In this document: positions 40,641 through 49,597 of the stretch, piece after piece | Numbering within the stretch: the stretch's first letter is position 1 | How the letters are laid out: each line of letters starts with the position of its first letter | Source of the DNA: Micromonospora chaiyaphumensis | GTDB taxonomy: Bacteria; Actinomycetota; Actinomycetes; Mycobacteriales; Micromonosporaceae | Assembly (NCBI RefSeq): GCF_900091435.1 | Contig: NZ_FMCS01000001.1 | Location: 557,512 to 621,511, forward strand | DNA length: 64,000 nt | Reading direction: 5' to 3' | Program-made: the position numbers and the translations under genes | Notes under the pieces: model-generated | Database searches by the model: none | What the model was told of the DNA's origin: nothing | Seen by the model: only the letters and a program-made list of their open reading frames with translations

Positions 40641-41872
40641 CGGTGTCCCCTCTCCGCGGCGGCGCGGCGCCGCCGGATCGCTCGGTCCGTCTCGTCGTGG
40701 ATGCCGGCCGGCAGGTCCAGCCGGGGCAGGGCCGCCAGGGCCAGGTCGAACAGGGCCGCCGCGGCGGTGGCCAGCGGCCGCTCGGCCAGCCCGCGCCGGG
40801 CCGCGGTGGACCACCGGTCGGCGACCGGGGTGGCCACGGCCAGCGCGTCCCGGGTGGTGGCCGGGTCGGCGAAGAGCGCGGCCAGCACCGCCAGCGGCAC
40901 CGTCCACTCCCGGCCCGGCTGGGCGTCCAGGTAGCGCAGCTCCAGGTAGCCGCGCGGGCGGACCGGCGGGAACAGCGTGCTGAGGTGGTATTCCAGGTCG
41001 TCGGTGGTCGGCGGGTGCGGCAGCGCCCCGGCCAGCCAGTCGGCGAAGGTGACGCCCTCGGGCGGCGTCCAGTCCGGACCGTCGCCGCGGACGCAGAGCA
41101 GGGGCGCGGCGAGCGCGTACCCGGTCCAGGCCGCGACCGGGTCCCGGTCGGCCCGCGCCGGGGACCAGACCGGGCGGACGCGCGCCGGGTCGATGGCCAG
41201 CCAGGCGGCCATCCGGGTGGAGGCCCAGCCGGTGGGCCGGCCGGCGTGCCGGTCGGCGGTGGCGAAGGCGGCCAGCAGCGGCGGCCCCACGGCGTGCGCG
41301 GCTGCCCACCGCTCGGCCAGCCGGTCCGGCTGGCCCGCGTCCAGGCAGATCTGGAGCCCGGCGGTGCTGTACATCATGGCTCGGCCGGCCGGCCCGCGCC
41401 GGTCGAAGACGTCGCGCATGGCCCGGTAGCGCGGGGTCTCCACGACGGGGCGCGGCGGGCGCCAGGGGTCCATGCCGGTGCGGCCCAGGACGAGGCCGGC
41501 GGCGTCCAGGAGGGCCTGCAGCTCGGCGACATCGGCCTCGGTGGCCAGGATGAGCGCGGCGACCGACGGTCGCGGCGCCGAGGAGATCTCCACCTGCCCG
41601 CCCGGCTCCACGGTCACGGTGCCACCGCGCCGGAGCCCGGCGGCCGGGCTGGTGGGGTCGAGGGTGACGGGGCTGTGCCGTCCCAGCGCCCGGCGCAGTC
41701 GCTCGCGGTCGACCGGGCGGGTCGGGTCCGCGGCGTCGTGCACCGTCCATTCCAGCTCGACGCCGGTCAGGGTCGGTGGTCCGGTCTTGAAGCAGATCCG
41801 GGCGATGTGCCCGCGGGCCGCGGCCTCGTCTCCGAGGACGGTGGCCCGGTCCAGGTCCGGCGACATCACCAC
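40637..41872 (-). CDS. egtA: glutamate-cysteine ligase EgtA
   Basis: This GCS2-type ligase supplies gamma-Glu-Cys for EgtB. Visible motifs are LTGVELEWTVHD, VTVEPGGQVEISSAP, RAMMYSTAGLQICLDAG and RPRGYLELRYLDAQP. GTG 41872 is chosen because AGAGGAG lies 7 bases upstream; the ATG two codons later is possible. It has 411 residues and leads the egtABCD operon. The 167 bp upstream to the next gene presumably hold its promoter. Confidence 0.93.
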   Translation of the reverse strand: MVMSPDLDRATVLGDEAAARGHIARICFKTGPPTLTGVELEWTVHDAADPTRPVDRERLRRALGRHSPVTLDPTSPAAGLRRGGTVTVEPGGQVEISSAPRPSVAALILATEADVAELQALLDAAGLVLGRTGMDPWRPPRPVVETPRYRAMRDVFDRRGPAGRAMMYSTAGLQICLDAGQPDRLAERWAAAHAVGPPLLAAFATADRHAGRPTGWASTRMAAWLAIDPARVRPVWSPARADRDPVAAWTGYALAAPLLCVRGDGPDWTPPEGVTFADWLAGALPHPPTTDDLEYHLSTLFPPVRPRGYLELRYLDAQPGREWTVPLAVLAALFADPATTRDALAVATPVADRWSTAARRGLAERPLATAAAALFDLALAALPRLDLPAGIHDETDRAIRRRRAAAERGHR

Positions 41873-42039
41873 GAGACGGCTCCTCTCCCCGGGGTGGGCG
41901 ACCACACTGTCGGCCGGTGCCCGGCCGTGGCGGCCGGGCGTCGGCGGGTCCCACCATCTTCTGTCTAGCAGACGGGATCCGCGCGCCCGAGGAGATGAAT
42001 TTTTGTCCGGAATCCGGTTGCGGCGCGGGCGCCGCCCGC

Positions 42040-42870
42040 TCAGCGACCGGTGGCGGCGCCCGGCTTTGCGGAGCGCGGAGGCGACCCGGCGGGCACGGCC
42101 GTCGTCCCCTTCCGCGCCGCGGACGACGGCGTCGCCTTCGGCTCCGATTTCGCCTTGGGCGACGACTTCGGCTTGGGCGACGACGTCGGCTTCGGCTCCG
42201 ACTTCGGCTCCGGGGACTTCTCCGGCACCAGCGCCAGGCAGTACCCCTCCACCCGCTCGGGGCCACCGGCGGCGGCCACCAGGTCGGCGAAGCCCGGACT
42301 CTCCAGCGCCTTGGCCCGCTGCGCGTCGGACTTGGCGAGGTAGGCGCCGCACTGCCCGGCAAGCTTCCCGGCGCTCGCGGGCTTGCCGGAGCCCCCGGAG
42401 GCGCCGGGCGTCGGCGCGGTGGACGGCACGCCGCCGGGCGTCGCGCCGCTCGGGGTCACGCCGGACGTGCCCGGGTCGCCGGCGCCCGTGCTGGGGCCAC
42501 CGGTGCCGTGGCCCGGCGCGGTGGGGGCCGGCGGCGGCGCGGGTTCCGGGCCCGGATCGAGGCTCACGGCGGCGAACGCGACCCCGGCGGTGGCGGCGGC
42601 GGCGACCCCGGCCAGCACCGCGCCGACCCGGAAGCGGTGGCGCGGCCGCGGCGCGACGGCCGGGGCGGGGTCCACCCGCGCGGCCCGGAACGCGGCGAGC
42701 GCCCGCTCCTCGCCGACCAGTTCCGCCGCGGTGCCGGGGGCGGCCGCCGCGGCGAGCAGGTGCGCCAGCGGATCGGCCGCCGCCTGCGGTGGAGACCCGG
42801 CGCGGGCCGCGTCGAGGAGGCGCTCCGACTCCGCCCGGTCGGCGGGCCCGTCGGACCGGCGAGAACTCAT
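42040..42870 (-). CDS. single-TM partner protein of the adjacent ECF sigma factor
   Basis: The 276-residue protein has a cytoplasmic helical N-terminus (AESERLLDAARAG... AAELVGEERALAAFRAARV), one TM (VGAVLAGVAAAATAGVAFAAV), a Gly/Pro/Thr-rich external stretch, a compact segment with two Cys (LAGQCGAYLAKS and VEGYCLALV) and a Lys/Ser/Pro repeat tail (KSEPKPTSSPKPKSS). Position and topology match membrane anti-sigma factors, but the zinc anti-sigma HxxxCxxC motif is absent. ATG 42870 follows GGAGGG; it starts 16 bp after the sigma gene. Confidence 0.7.
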   Translation of the reverse strand: MSSRRSDGPADRAESERLLDAARAGSPPQAAADPLAHLLAAAAAPGTAAELVGEERALAAFRAARVDPAPAVAPRPRHRFRVGAVLAGVAAAATAGVAFAAVSLDPGPEPAPPPAPTAPGHGTGGPSTGAGDPGTSGVTPSGATPGGVPSTAPTPGASGGSGKPASAGKLAGQCGAYLAKSDAQRAKALESPGFADLVAAAGGPERVEGYCLALVPEKSPEPKSEPKPTSSPKPKSSPKAKSEPKATPSSAARKGTTAVPAGSPPRSAKPGAATGR

Positions 42871-42886
42871 TCCGTTTCCCTCCACG

Positions 42887-43519
42887 TCAACCGTCCGCCG
42901 GCTCGGCCTTGGGCGCCTGCCGTCCCCGCTGGGCACGGGGGCGGGGCGGCGTCGCTCCCCCGGCCCGGTCCGCCGGTTGCTCGGCGTCGGCGCGCTCCAG
43001 CAGCGCGGCCAGGCGCCGCAGGCCCCGGTGTGCGGCGGTGCGCACGGCGCCCGCCCGCCGGCCAAGCACCCGCCCGGCGGTCTCCGCGTCGAGCCCGATC
43101 ACGGCGCGCAGCAGCACCGCCTCCGCCTCGCGGGGCGGCAGGCTGGCGATCAGCGCGAGCGCGCTCTCGGTGCCGATGGTCTCGCCGGCCCGCTCCGCGG
43201 TGTCCGCGTCGCCGGCCAGTTCGCTGAGCGCCTGCACGGGCACCGGCAGGGCGGGCCGCCGCCGCTGCCGGCGCAGATGGTCCATGGCCCGGTTGCGGGC
43301 GATGGTGACCGTCCAGGCGCGGAACTCGCCGCCGGTGAAGGTGGGCAGGTCGCGGGAGATCTGGAGCCACGTCTCCGAGGCCACGTCCTCGGCGTCGGCG
43401 CCGACCAGGGCGGTGAGGTAGCGCAGCAGGCCGGGCTGGAGGCTGCGGTAGAGGAAGCGGAAGGCATCCTCGTCGCCCGCCTGCGCGGCGGTGACCGCCT
43501 CGCTCAGCTCACCGGTCAT
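42887..43519 (-). CDS. ECF RNA polymerase sigma factor
   Basis: The 210-residue protein has region 2 (FRFLYRSLQPGLLRYLTALVG, ASETWLQISRDLPTF, RAWTVTIARNRAMDHLRR) and region 4 (IASLPPREAEAVLLRAVIGLDAETAGRVLGRRAGAVRTAAHRG split across residues 125-170), with a basic, disordered tail. There is no SnoaL extension, unlike the ECF41 factor at 220. It is followed by its membrane partner, so activity is probably controlled by protein contact. Confidence 0.92.
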   Translation of the reverse strand: MTGELSEAVTAAQAGDEDAFRFLYRSLQPGLLRYLTALVGADAEDVASETWLQISRDLPTFTGGEFRAWTVTIARNRAMDHLRRQRRRPALPVPVQALSELAGDADTAERAGETIGTESALALIASLPPREAEAVLLRAVIGLDAETAGRVLGRRAGAVRTAAHRGLRRLAALLERADAEQPADRAGGATPPRPRAQRGRQAPKAEPADG

Positions 43520-44074
43520 GGATCCGCCGTTCCCGCCGTGCCGTTGCCCCGGACCGGCGCCTGCCGGTGCCGGTGTGCCCGACGCCCGCCCGGTCGAACG
43601 ACCGGACCTCCACCCGCACCATCAGTCCCCCGCTGACCTGATCGGCGCCAGCACCGTGAGGCGCGGGCGCGCGTATGGACACCGCCGTGAGGACGGCCGT
43701 CGGCGGACATACCGTACCGGCGTCACGGGGCGAACGGGAGCCGGGCCGACGCTACGAGCGGACGCGGGGTTCGACAAGGTGCCGCCCACCGTGAAAAGAG
43801 TGAGAATTGTCTACGGCCGGGAACGGCGCGTCGGCGTAACAGATGCAACCTCTATTACGCTGCGGGCCGGTTAACCGGGACGAAACACCAGGCCAGACCC
43901 GGACACATGAACCTCCGGGCACATTTTCCTGCCCGATCGTACGCGATTCGTCACGGTCAGCCGATCGGCGCGGGGGCCGTTGACCGTTCGGCCCAGGCCC
44001 GTCGGGCCGCCCGCCGGTCGTGACGGGAGAGATCGCGGGAAATACTCCGCGGCCGCTCTGGGTACGGTATTGAC
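43520..44074. other. non-coding interval of about 555 bp
   Basis: No convincing gene is seen. It holds the promoter regions of the divergent ECF sigma and Ser/Thr kinase genes. The palindrome CCGGTTAACCGG stands at 43867-43878, and a locally AT-richer patch occupies about 43790-43930. At the right end TACGGT (44063-44068) is the -10 of the leaderless kinase gene. Confidence 0.5.
44063..44068 (+). promoter_or_regulatory. -10 box TACGGT of a leaderless promoter
   Basis: TACGGT is followed after exactly 6 bases by GTG 44075; no ribosome-binding site is present. Confidence 0.5.
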
Positions 44075-45472
44075 GTGTTGACTTCCGACGTCGTACTCAG
44101 CGGTCGGTACCGCCTGGATGACCGTGTCGCCACCGGCGGCATGGGCGACGTCTGGCGTGCCACGGACCTAGTGCTCGGCCGGCCGGTCGCGGTGAAGGTC
44201 CTGCTGCCCGCGCTGGTCTCCGACCCCGACTTCATCGCCCGCTTCCGCGCCGAGGCGCGGATCATGGCGTCCCTGCGCCACCCGGGCGTGGTCCAGGTCT
44301 TCGACTGCGGCGAGGACGAGCTGCCCGACGGCAGCCGGGCCGACTACCTGGTGATGGAGTTCGTGGCGGGCGAGCCGCTCTCCCGCCGGATCGAGGCGGC
44401 CGGGCAGCTCGACGTCGGCGAGACGATGTCGATCGTGGCGCAGGTGGCCCAGGCCCTGCAGGCGGCGCACACCCGGGGCATCGTCCACCGGGACGTGAAG
44501 CCCAGCAACCTGCTCGTGCAGGACGACGGCACCGTGGTGCTGGTCGACTTCGGGGTGGCCCGGTCGACCAACGTGACCAGCATCACCAGCACGAACGCGG
44601 TGCCCGGCACCGCCCTCTACATGGCCCCCGAGCAGGCCGCCGGCCGGCCCGTCTCCGGCGCGACCGACATCTACGCGCTCGGGGCCGTGGCCTACTGCTG
44701 CCTCACCGGCAGCCCGCCGTTCACCGGTGACAACCCGCTGCAGGTGGCCGTCCGGCACCTCGACGACGAGCCGCCGGAGCTGCCGGTGGAGATCCCGCAG
44801 CCGGTCCGGGACCTGGTCGCCCGCGCCCTCGCCAAGGACCCGGCGGACCGCTTCCCCACCGCCGCCGCGATGGCCGAGGCGGCCCGGGCGGCCGCGTCCG
44901 AGTCGCCGACGGCGATGGTGCCGGTGACGCTGCGCACCGCGACCGGCTCGAGCCGCACCCGGGACGACCTGACCGCCGCCGCGCCGGGGGCTCTCGTGGC
45001 TCCGGCCCGCCGGCCGGGTCGCCGCGGCACGCTGGTCGGCGCGCTGGCCGCGGTGCTGGTGGCGCTGACCGCGCTGGGCGCCGCCCTGGGCGCGGCGAAG
45101 AACGCCGACGCGCCGGCCACCCACATCGACACGACGGCACCGGCCGTTGCCCCGAGCAACTCCGTCGCGAACGCCGCGGTCACCGAGGCCCCGCCGACGG
45201 ACGCGGGCGGCCACAGCTACCGCCCGGTGGGCCCCACCGGCCGGCCGTCGGCCTCGACCTCGGCGACGCCGAGCGCCTCCACGAGCGGCACGGCCGAGCC
45301 GACCCCGTCGAGCGTCCCGTCGACCCAGCCGACCGCGCCGAGCACGGCCCCGACCACCAGCTCGCCGCCGGTGGAGACCACCGCGCCGACCGAGACCACC
45401 ACGACCACTACCGCCCCCGCCGATGGCGGTGGAGGCGACGGCGGCGAGGTCCAGCCGGCGTCGGGCCGCTGA
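44075..45472 (+). CDS. PknB-type Ser/Thr protein kinase, single TM
   Basis: The 465-residue protein has a Hanks kinase domain at residues 1-270: glycine loop TGGMGDVW, VAVKVLLPA (Lys), IVHRDVKPSNLLV (catalytic Asp), VDFGVARST and GTALYMAPEQAAG (APE). A cytoplasmic juxtamembrane linker leads to a TM (LVGALAAVLVALTALGAALG) and a Ser/Thr/Pro-rich external tail without PASTA repeats. All catalytic residues are present. The GTG start is leaderless. Substrates are unknown. A hairpin separates it from the convergent ABC transporter. Confidence 0.92.
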   Translation: MLTSDVVLSGRYRLDDRVATGGMGDVWRATDLVLGRPVAVKVLLPALVSDPDFIARFRAEARIMASLRHPGVVQVFDCGEDELPDGSRADYLVMEFVAGEPLSRRIEAAGQLDVGETMSIVAQVAQALQAAHTRGIVHRDVKPSNLLVQDDGTVVLVDFGVARSTNVTSITSTNAVPGTALYMAPEQAAGRPVSGATDIYALGAVAYCCLTGSPPFTGDNPLQVAVRHLDDEPPELPVEIPQPVRDLVARALAKDPADRFPTAAAMAEAARAAASESPTAMVPVTLRTATGSSRTRDDLTAAAPGALVAPARRPGRRGTLVGALAAVLVALTALGAALGAAKNADAPATHIDTTAPAVAPSNSVANAAVTEAPPTDAGGHSYRPVGPTGRPSASTSATPSASTSGTAEPTPSSVPSTQPTAPSTAPTTSSPPVETTAPTETTTTTTAPADGGGGDGGEVQPASGR

Positions 45473-45487
45473 CCTGCCCCACCCGGA

Positions 45488-45523
45488 CGAGCCGGCCCCG
45501 CGGCTGTCGCGGGACCGGCTCGA
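45488..45523. terminator. hairpin between convergent kinase and permease genes
   Basis: CGAGCCGG-C-CCCGCG pairs with CGCGGG-A-CCGGCTCG (one internal mismatch) around a 5-base loop between the stops at 45472 and 45545. Confidence 0.55.
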
Positions 45524-45544
45524 CGCGTCTCGGGCGTCCGGCGC

Positions 45545-48022
45545 TCACTCCGCGCCGAGGGCCGCCACCACCGGCCGGGACAGCGCCCGCCGGGCCGGCA
45601 GGACCGACGCGGCCAGCGCGGCGACCACCGCCACCGCGACGATCAGGCCGAGCCGCCCCCACGGCAGCACCAGCGTGAAGTCCCCGCCGATCCGGGCCAG
45701 CACGGCCATCCCGCCGGCGGCCACGCCGGTGCCCAGCGCGATGCCGAGCAGCGTGCCGACCAGCGCGGTGAGCACCGCCTCGACGGCGAGCACGGCACGC
45801 ATCCCGCCCCGGGTGAGGCCGACGGCGCGCAGGACCGCGTTCTCCCGGGTCCGCTCCACCACCGACAGGGTGAGTGTGTTGGCCACCCCGACCAGCGCGA
45901 TGACCACGGCCAGGCCGAGCAGCGCGGTGACGAAGCCGAGCACCAGGTCCACGGTGCCGGTGAGCATCTTCTTGTAGGCCGCCTGGTCCAGCAGGTTGAC
46001 CGTCGGATAGCGGGTGAGCACCGACTCCACGGCGACCCGGGCGGCGTCGGTGGAGACCCCCTCGGCGGGGTCCACCTCCGCCAGGTAGCCGCGCTCGGTC
46101 GGAAACAGGCGGCTGAAGTCGGCGTCGGCGACGTCCAGCACGTGTCCGGTGGGCACCGGGCTGCCGGCCAGGGCGGGGCTGTCGTCGGCCACCACGGCGG
46201 CCACCCGGAACGACCGGCCGGCGAGCGGGACGCTGCTGCCCACCGACCACCCGCGGGCGGCGGCCAGCTCGCGGTGCACCAGCACCGTGCCCGGCCCCAG
46301 GGCGGCGGGGTCACCGGCGTCCACCGCGGACAGCGTCCGCCGGATCAGCGCCGGGTGCGCGGCGCGCACCTCGATGCCGTCCACCACCCGGCTGCGCTGC
46401 TCGTGCACCACGCCCAGTTCCGGCCGGGCGGCCAGCTCACCGGCCAGCGGCGCCGGCAGGTCCCCACCGATGCCGGTGACCAGGAAGTCCACCCCGATCT
46501 GCGCGTCCACGGCGCGCTCGATGCCGGCCTTGGCGCTGCCCGCGCCGACCACGAACGCGGAGACCAGGCCGATGCCGATGACCATGGCGGTGGCGGTGGC
46601 CGCCACCCGGCGGGGGTTGCGCACGGCGTTCGCCACGGCGAGCCCGGCCGGGACGCCGAGCAGCCGGCGCATCGGCAGGCCGAGCACCCGGACCAGGGCC
46701 GGCACCAGCACCGGGCCGAACAGCACGATGCCCAGGAAGGCCAGCACCCCGCCCGCCGCGACCAGCGGCACCTGGCCGACGATCCCGGCGCCGACGAGGG
46801 CGGCGGCCCCGGCGGCGAGGACCAGCGCGCCGGCCGCGAGCCGGACCCGCCCGGCCCGCCGGGCCGGCTGCACGGCGGCGTCGGTCAGCGCGGCGATCGG
46901 CGCGACCCGGGTGCCCTGCCAGGACGGCACGGCGGCGGCCACCAGGGTCAGCAGCGTGCCGAGACCGAGGGACAGCAGCACCGTCCGGGCCGTGACGGTG
47001 ACCCCGCCGCCGACCGGCGCGTCCAGGATCGACAGCAGCGCGCCGAGGCCCGCGGCCAGCCCCACCCCGGCCAGCACCCCGGCCGCCGAGGCGAGCAGCC
47101 CGGTCAGCGCCGCCTCGCCGAGGGTGGCCCGGTAGACCTGGCCCCGGGTGGCGCCGACCAGGCGCAGCAGCGCGGTCCGGCGGGACCGCTGGGCCAGCAC
47201 GATGGCGAAGGTGTTGGCGATCACGAAGCCCGCGACCACCACCGCCACCGCGGCGAAGGTGCCCAGGAACAGCTCGAACTGCCGCCGGTCGCGGACCGCG
47301 TCCGCCACGGCCTCGTCGAGGATCGCGGCGCGGTCCTTGACCGTCACCGTCGGCCCGGCCGCCGCGCGGACCCGGTCGGCGAGCGCCGCCCGGTCCACGC
47401 CGGGCCGCACCGCCATCATGATCCGGCCGTAGCCGCGCTCCCCGCTCACCGCGAGGGCGTCGGGACCGGCCAGGCCGATGAAGGGGCCGCCGACGTCGCG
47501 TGAGCTGCCGGCCACGTCGACGGTACCGACCAGGGTGTACGGGCGGGCCGGCCCGCCGTTCCCACCGATGCGCACCGGCGCGCCGAGGGTGAAGTGCTGG
47601 TCGGCGACGGTCTCCTCGTCGAGGACCAGCTCGCCGGTCCGCTGCGGCAGCCGCCCGGCGACCACGTCGTACGACTGGAGGGCCGGGTCGGTGGGGATCG
47701 CGGCGAGGACGGCGTAACCGAGCACGGGCCGCCCGTCGGCCCCCACCACCCCGGCGGTGCCGGTCAGCTCCCCCTCGGCGGCGGCCACCCCGTCGACCGC
47801 GCGCACCCGGTCGACCAGGGACGGGGGCAGCGGGTCCTTGCCGGCGTACGCGGCGAGGTCGGTGTGCCGGTCGAAGGCGCCGGCCCGCTCGTACGCCCCG
47901 GCGCGCATCCCGTCGGTGAACATGAGGGTGCCGGCCACGAAGGCGACGCCCAGGACGATGGCCAGCGAGGAGAGCAGCAGGCGCAGCCCGTCGGCGCGGA
48001 CCTGGCGCAGCATCCCGGTCAC
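45545..48022 (-). CDS. ABC transporter permease (FtsX/MacB-like, duplicated core)
   Basis: This 825-residue membrane protein is of the actinobacterial FtsX-duplicated kind: an N-terminal TM (LLLSSLAIVLGVAFVAGTLMF), a large external domain, three TMs, a central pair, a second external domain and three C-terminal TMs (GFVTALLGLAVVIALVGVANT near the end). GTG 48022 overlaps the ATPase stop (GTGA), giving one transporter operon. Such systems usually export peptides or lipids or take part in envelope stress responses. The cargo is unknown. Confidence 0.88.
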   Translation of the reverse strand: MTGMLRQVRADGLRLLLSSLAIVLGVAFVAGTLMFTDGMRAGAYERAGAFDRHTDLAAYAGKDPLPPSLVDRVRAVDGVAAAEGELTGTAGVVGADGRPVLGYAVLAAIPTDPALQSYDVVAGRLPQRTGELVLDEETVADQHFTLGAPVRIGGNGGPARPYTLVGTVDVAGSSRDVGGPFIGLAGPDALAVSGERGYGRIMMAVRPGVDRAALADRVRAAAGPTVTVKDRAAILDEAVADAVRDRRQFELFLGTFAAVAVVVAGFVIANTFAIVLAQRSRRTALLRLVGATRGQVYRATLGEAALTGLLASAAGVLAGVGLAAGLGALLSILDAPVGGGVTVTARTVLLSLGLGTLLTLVAAAVPSWQGTRVAPIAALTDAAVQPARRAGRVRLAAGALVLAAGAAALVGAGIVGQVPLVAAGGVLAFLGIVLFGPVLVPALVRVLGLPMRRLLGVPAGLAVANAVRNPRRVAATATAMVIGIGLVSAFVVGAGSAKAGIERAVDAQIGVDFLVTGIGGDLPAPLAGELAARPELGVVHEQRSRVVDGIEVRAAHPALIRRTLSAVDAGDPAALGPGTVLVHRELAAARGWSVGSSVPLAGRSFRVAAVVADDSPALAGSPVPTGHVLDVADADFSRLFPTERGYLAEVDPAEGVSTDAARVAVESVLTRYPTVNLLDQAAYKKMLTGTVDLVLGFVTALLGLAVVIALVGVANTLTLSVVERTRENAVLRAVGLTRGGMRAVLAVEAVLTALVGTLLGIALGTGVAAGGMAVLARIGGDFTLVLPWGRLGLIVAVAVVAALAASVLPARRALSRPVVAALGAE

Positions 48023-48783
48023 CGCCCCACCAGCGGCGCGCCGGCCTCGAGGCGGGTGAGCGCGTCGAGGACCTGGCCGGCGGTCGGGGCGTGCAGCTCG
48101 TCGACGAGCCGCCCGTCGGCGAGGAAGACCACCCGGTCGGCGTGGGCGGCGGCCTTCGGGTCGTGGGTCACCATGACCACGGTCTGGCCGAGCGTGTCGA
48201 CCGCCTCGCGGAGCAGCCGCAGCACCTCCGCGCCGGAGCGCGAGTCCAGGTTGCCGGTGGGCTCGTCGGCGAAGATCACCCAGGGCCGGGTGACCAGGGC
48301 CCGGGCCACGGCGACCCGCTGCTGCTGGCCGCCGGAGAGCTCGGCGGGCCGGTGCCGCAGGCGGTCGGTGAGGCCGACCGCGGCCACCACCCGGCCCAGC
48401 CACCCGGGGTCGGGCCGCCGGCCGGCGATGGCCAGCGGCAGCACGATGTTCTCCTCGGCGGTGAGGGTGGGCAGCAGGTTGAACTTCTGGAAGACGAAGC
48501 CGATCCGGTCGCGGCGCAGCCGGGTCAGCCGGCGGTCGTCGAGGCGGGCCAGGTCGGCGTCGCCGATGCGCACGCTGCCGGCCGACGGCCGGTCCAGGCC
48601 GGCCAGGCAGTGCAGCAGGGTGGACTTCCCGGACCCGGACGGGCCCATCACGGCGGTGAACCGGGCGGCGGCCAGGTCGAGGTCGACGCCGTCGAGGGCG
48701 ACGACCCGGTTCAGCCCCGAGCCGTACTCCCTGCGCAGCTCGCGGGCGGTGACGGCGACGCCGGCGGTGGTGGTTGCGGACAA
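48019..48783 (-). CDS. ABC transporter ATPase subunit (LolD/MacB type)
   Basis: The 254-residue ATPase has Walker A GPSGSGKST, Q-loop FVFQKFNLLP, signature LSGGQQQRVAVARAL, Walker B VIFADEPTGNLD and the switch His in VTHDPKA. The start is TTG 48783, with AGGAG 8 bases upstream. It is coupled to the permease downstream. The LuxR-type two-component system on the same strand upstream ends about 150 bp away and may control it, as is common for FtsX-type transporters. Confidence 0.93.
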   Translation of the reverse strand: MSATTTAGVAVTARELRREYGSGLNRVVALDGVDLDLAAARFTAVMGPSGSGKSTLLHCLAGLDRPSAGSVRIGDADLARLDDRRLTRLRRDRIGFVFQKFNLLPTLTAEENIVLPLAIAGRRPDPGWLGRVVAAVGLTDRLRHRPAELSGGQQQRVAVARALVTRPWVIFADEPTGNLDSRSGAEVLRLLREAVDTLGQTVVMVTHDPKAAAHADRVVFLADGRLVDELHAPTAGQVLDALTRLEAGAPLVGR

Positions 48784-48931
48784 CGTGGTGCTCCTGTCGG
48801 ACTGGTCCTGAAGACCCTTCCGACGCTATGGGCGGCACCCCGTGAATGATCTCCACCTGCGCGCTCGACCTCGGTACGCCGGTGGTCGCCCCCGACCGGG
48901 TGGACCCGTACGACCCAGGTCGTACGCCGGG

Positions 48932-49597
48932 TCAGCCGCCCGGGGTCACCAGGCCGCTCTCGTAGGCCAGCACCACGGCCTGCACCCGGTCGCGGAGCTG
49001 GAGCTTGGCCAGAATGCGGCCCACGTGGGTCTTCACGGTCGCCTCGGCGACGTGCACCCGGGCGGCGATCTCGGCGTTGGAGAGCCCCTGCGCGACGAGC
49101 AGCAGCACCTCCCGCTCCCGCTCGGTGAGCTGGGCCAGCCGCGGGTCCTCGGTGGGCGCCGGCCCGAGCTGCCCGGCGAACCGGTCGAGCAGCCGCCGGG
49201 TGATCGACGGGGCCACCACCGAGTCGCCCTCGGCGACCACCCGGATCGCGGCGAGCAGGTCCTCCGGCGGGACGTTCTTGAGCAGGAAGCCGCTGGCCCC
49301 GGCGCGCAGCGCGGCGAACGCGTCGGCCTCGGTGTCGAAGGTGGTGAGCACCAGCACCCGGGGGCGGTTCCCGGCCGGCCGGGCGCAGATCCGCCGCGTC
49401 GCCTCCACGCCGTCCATGGTCGGCATCCGCACGTCCATCACCACCACGTCGGCCTCGACGCGGTCCAGCACCCGCAGGGCGTCCGCGCCGTCGATCGCCT
49501 CGCCCACCACCGCGAGGTCGGGCTGGGAGTCGAGCACCATCCGGAACCCGGCGCGCACCAGCGCCTGGTCGTCGACGATCACCACCCGGACGGTCAT
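48932..49597 (-). CDS. NarL/LuxR-type response regulator
   Basis: The receiver domain has VIVDDQALVR, phospho-acceptor Asp in VVVMDVRMPTMDG, LTTFDT and LLKNVPPEDL. The C-terminal LuxR HTH reads LTEREREVLLLVAQGLSNAEI and ATVKTHVGRILAKL. It has 221 residues. ATG 49597 overlaps the kinase stop (ATGA at 49594-49597). It is the partner of the upstream kinase and a likely regulator of the adjacent ABC transporter. Confidence 0.94.
   Translation of the reverse strand: MTVRVVIVDDQALVRAGFRMVLDSQPDLAVVGEAIDGADALRVLDRVEADVVVMDVRMPTMDGVEATRRICARPAGNRPRVLVLTTFDTEADAFAALRAGASGFLLKNVPPEDLLAAIRVVAEGDSVVAPSITRRLLDRFAGQLGPAPTEDPRLAQLTEREREVLLLVAQGLSNAEIAARVHVAEATVKTHVGRILAKLQLRDRVQAVVLAYESGLVTPGG

Noticed and set aside
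43491..43874. A 127-codon plus-strand ORF between the ECF sigma and kinase genes
   Set aside because: No ribosome site, no recognisable domain, and composition like intergenic sequence; it overlaps the sigma gene start.
45545..48856. An 1103-codon frame joining the permease to the region of the ATPase gene
   Set aside because: The part above 48022 is a shadow of the true ATPase frame. GTG 48022 overlapping the ATPase stop gives a normal permease.
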